This document shows, piece by piece, positions 62,890 to 64,000 of a stretch of DNA of 64,000 nt; positions within the stretch are counted from its first letter, which is position 1; the number at the start of each line of letters is the position of its first letter. Position numbers and translations under genes: made by a program. The stretch is from Calycina herbarum. Lineage: Eukaryota; Ascomycota; Leotiomycetes; Helotiales; Pezizellaceae. The notes under the pieces are model-generated. The model made no database searches. It worked only from the letters and a program-made list of their open reading frames with translations, and had not been told where the DNA came from. The stretch lies in assembly GCA_001414485.1 (NCBI GenBank), contig LLEY01000151.1:89748-153747 (forward strand), read 5' to 3'.

Positions 62890-64000
62890 AGCTTTTATCA
62901 TTTATTTATTTATTAATTTATTTCTATTTAACGTCAAGTGGAGAATAGCTCGCGTGGGCTAAGTCCTAAAAGAGTCCCAAAAGAGGGCAAATGACGCTAG
63001 GGGGGTGCCCTAGGCTACAAGGATAGTAAACGAGTGAGCTAATTTACAAGAGACAGTTTAAAGAGAAGCTCCACTTTCGGAACAGCCCTTGTTCTTAATT
63101 AGTTTATAGAATCAGGGAAAGACAAAGGGGATATATATATATAAAGAAAAAGAAAGGAAAGGAAAGAAGAGTTAAGCTATCTCGAAGGACAGATTTTCGT
63201 AAAGAACTTGGTTTTAGCGCAGACCTTGCTAAAGAGTTCTTCGCAGCCGGGTCCGAATAGAAGATGAGGTTTTCCCTCCGCCTTAGCTAATAGCCTTGGA
63301 TCTTTGTTATTAGCTAGCCTATAGAAGAGTAGGTGGAATTGTGTTTTAGCTCTTTTACACTTGCAATTCCCTGCTTCTAGTAACGTATCAAGGTGGAAGA
63401 AGCGAAGGTGGTATGCTGTGAAGTCTCCGTGGCCAGTTCGAGCTGCAATTAGCCGAGCTAGGACCTCTCTTGGTAGCTGGAGAGTCTTAGGTTTTGAAAG
63501 CTAGGAAGTAAGTCCTAGGTTTTTATAGGTATCTGGGAGCGTTGTCTGCCAGAGCTGATTTGCGAGCCTGATCCCTGTCTCTTTAACCTCTCTCTTAAGT
63601 GTAGCAGTACAGAGTAGAGGGGAACCAGAAGGGGGTGTTCGAGCCGCTTTTCCTGCAGCTTTGTCGGCTATTTCGTTACCGCGGATTCCTATATGACTAG
63701 GGCACCACCTTGTCTGAATCTTCCCCGGGTATAGCTGAGTGAAGCTGTATACCTTATTAAAGGTCTCTTGCGACGTGCTGCAAGACCGGTAGGTCAGTTG
63801 TAGTGTAGCTTCGAGGTTGTCGAGGCAAATCCAGCACTTCGTAGCCGAGGCCCAGAAAGGGGAGTCTAGGGCTAGTTCTAGACCATGTAAGGCAGCTTTG
63901 GCTTCTGCGTCGTATATCTCTAATGTTTTGCCGAAGGGGAAGAGCCTTGTGTTTAGAACAACCCCTCCTCTTGTAAGACATGCGCCGCCACCAGTACTTT
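62890..64000 (-). mobile_element. LINE-type retrotransposon 3' end (RNase H), cut by right edge
   Basis: On the minus strand from the window edge a reading without ATG gives GGACLTRGGVVLNTRLFPFG, then the RNase H core IYDAEAKAALHGLELAL, CWICLDNLEATLQL and RWCPSHIGIRGNEIADKAAGKAA, with acidic residues Asp/Glu/Asp in place. A TAG at 63501-63503 interrupts it. The reading resumes with LPREVLARLIAARTGHGDFTAYHLRFFH and a small Cys/His knuckle (GNCKCKRAKTQFHLLFYR), ending at 63177. About 280 bp later the minus strand ends in TAAA-type repeats (62898-62925), the usual tail of such elements. The reverse transcriptase lies beyond the window. It resembles fungal Tad-like non-LTR elements. The stop indicates at least partial inactivity. 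Confidence 0.75.

Overview
The window is nuclear DNA of a filamentous ascomycete. Genes are split by short GT-AG introns of about 45-125 nt, often with a CTAAC or TACTAAC branch site, and encode typical fungal proteins: cytoplasmic dynein, Exo84, a HAL4-type kinase, Tom20, Hsp10, and families common in Pezizomycotina such as 2EXR proteins, CorA-like proteins and amidases. A leotiomycete is my best guess, but the sequence alone does not prove it.

Layout. 1-4.2 kb is decayed accessory sequence: an esterase-type domain gene cut by the left edge and an amidase, each carrying a one-base deletion. 5-11.3 kb is core: mitochondrial ribosomal protein L11, a HAL4-like kinase and mitochondrial Hsp10. 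11.3-17.9 kb is gene-poor, with a dispersed repeat, a TCGA-rich island, a 2EXR-domain gene and a small Cys-rich protein. 18-22.8 kb holds a seven-TM membrane protein, a tRNA-like sequence and an unrecognised multi-exon gene. 23.2-28.4 kb is decayed: an Hsp70-like gene with an in-frame stop, a broken zinc-finger-like gene, then AT-rich sequence with a diverged tandem repeat. 28.4-47.4 kb is dense core: PP2A catalytic subunit, Exo84, Tom20 and the dynein heavy chain (about 4348 aa, two small introns). 47.8-53.6 kb holds an intact eight-exon CorA-like gene bracketed by inverted copies of a terminal repeat. 53.9-58.1 kb has a FAR1-like DNA-binding protein and TYW1 (wybutosine synthesis), convergently arranged. 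From 59.1 kb to the right edge are a 2EXR segment joined to a zincin-like (HETTH) segment, orphan ORFs, and the RNase H end of a LINE-type retrotransposon.

How the genes relate. This is a eukaryotic locus with individually transcribed genes. Weak functional themes are mitochondrial biogenesis (L11, Hsp10, Tom20) and vesicle or microtubule transport (Exo84, dynein). L11 and Hsp10 share a 12-bp motif containing CACGTG upstream. The strongest pattern is the contrast between intact core genes and accessory genes broken by single-base lesions, together with repeats clustered around the accessory blocks. I did not find a clear new multi-gene system; the best candidates for follow-up are the repeat-bracketed CorA-like unit and the 2EXR/zincin locus.
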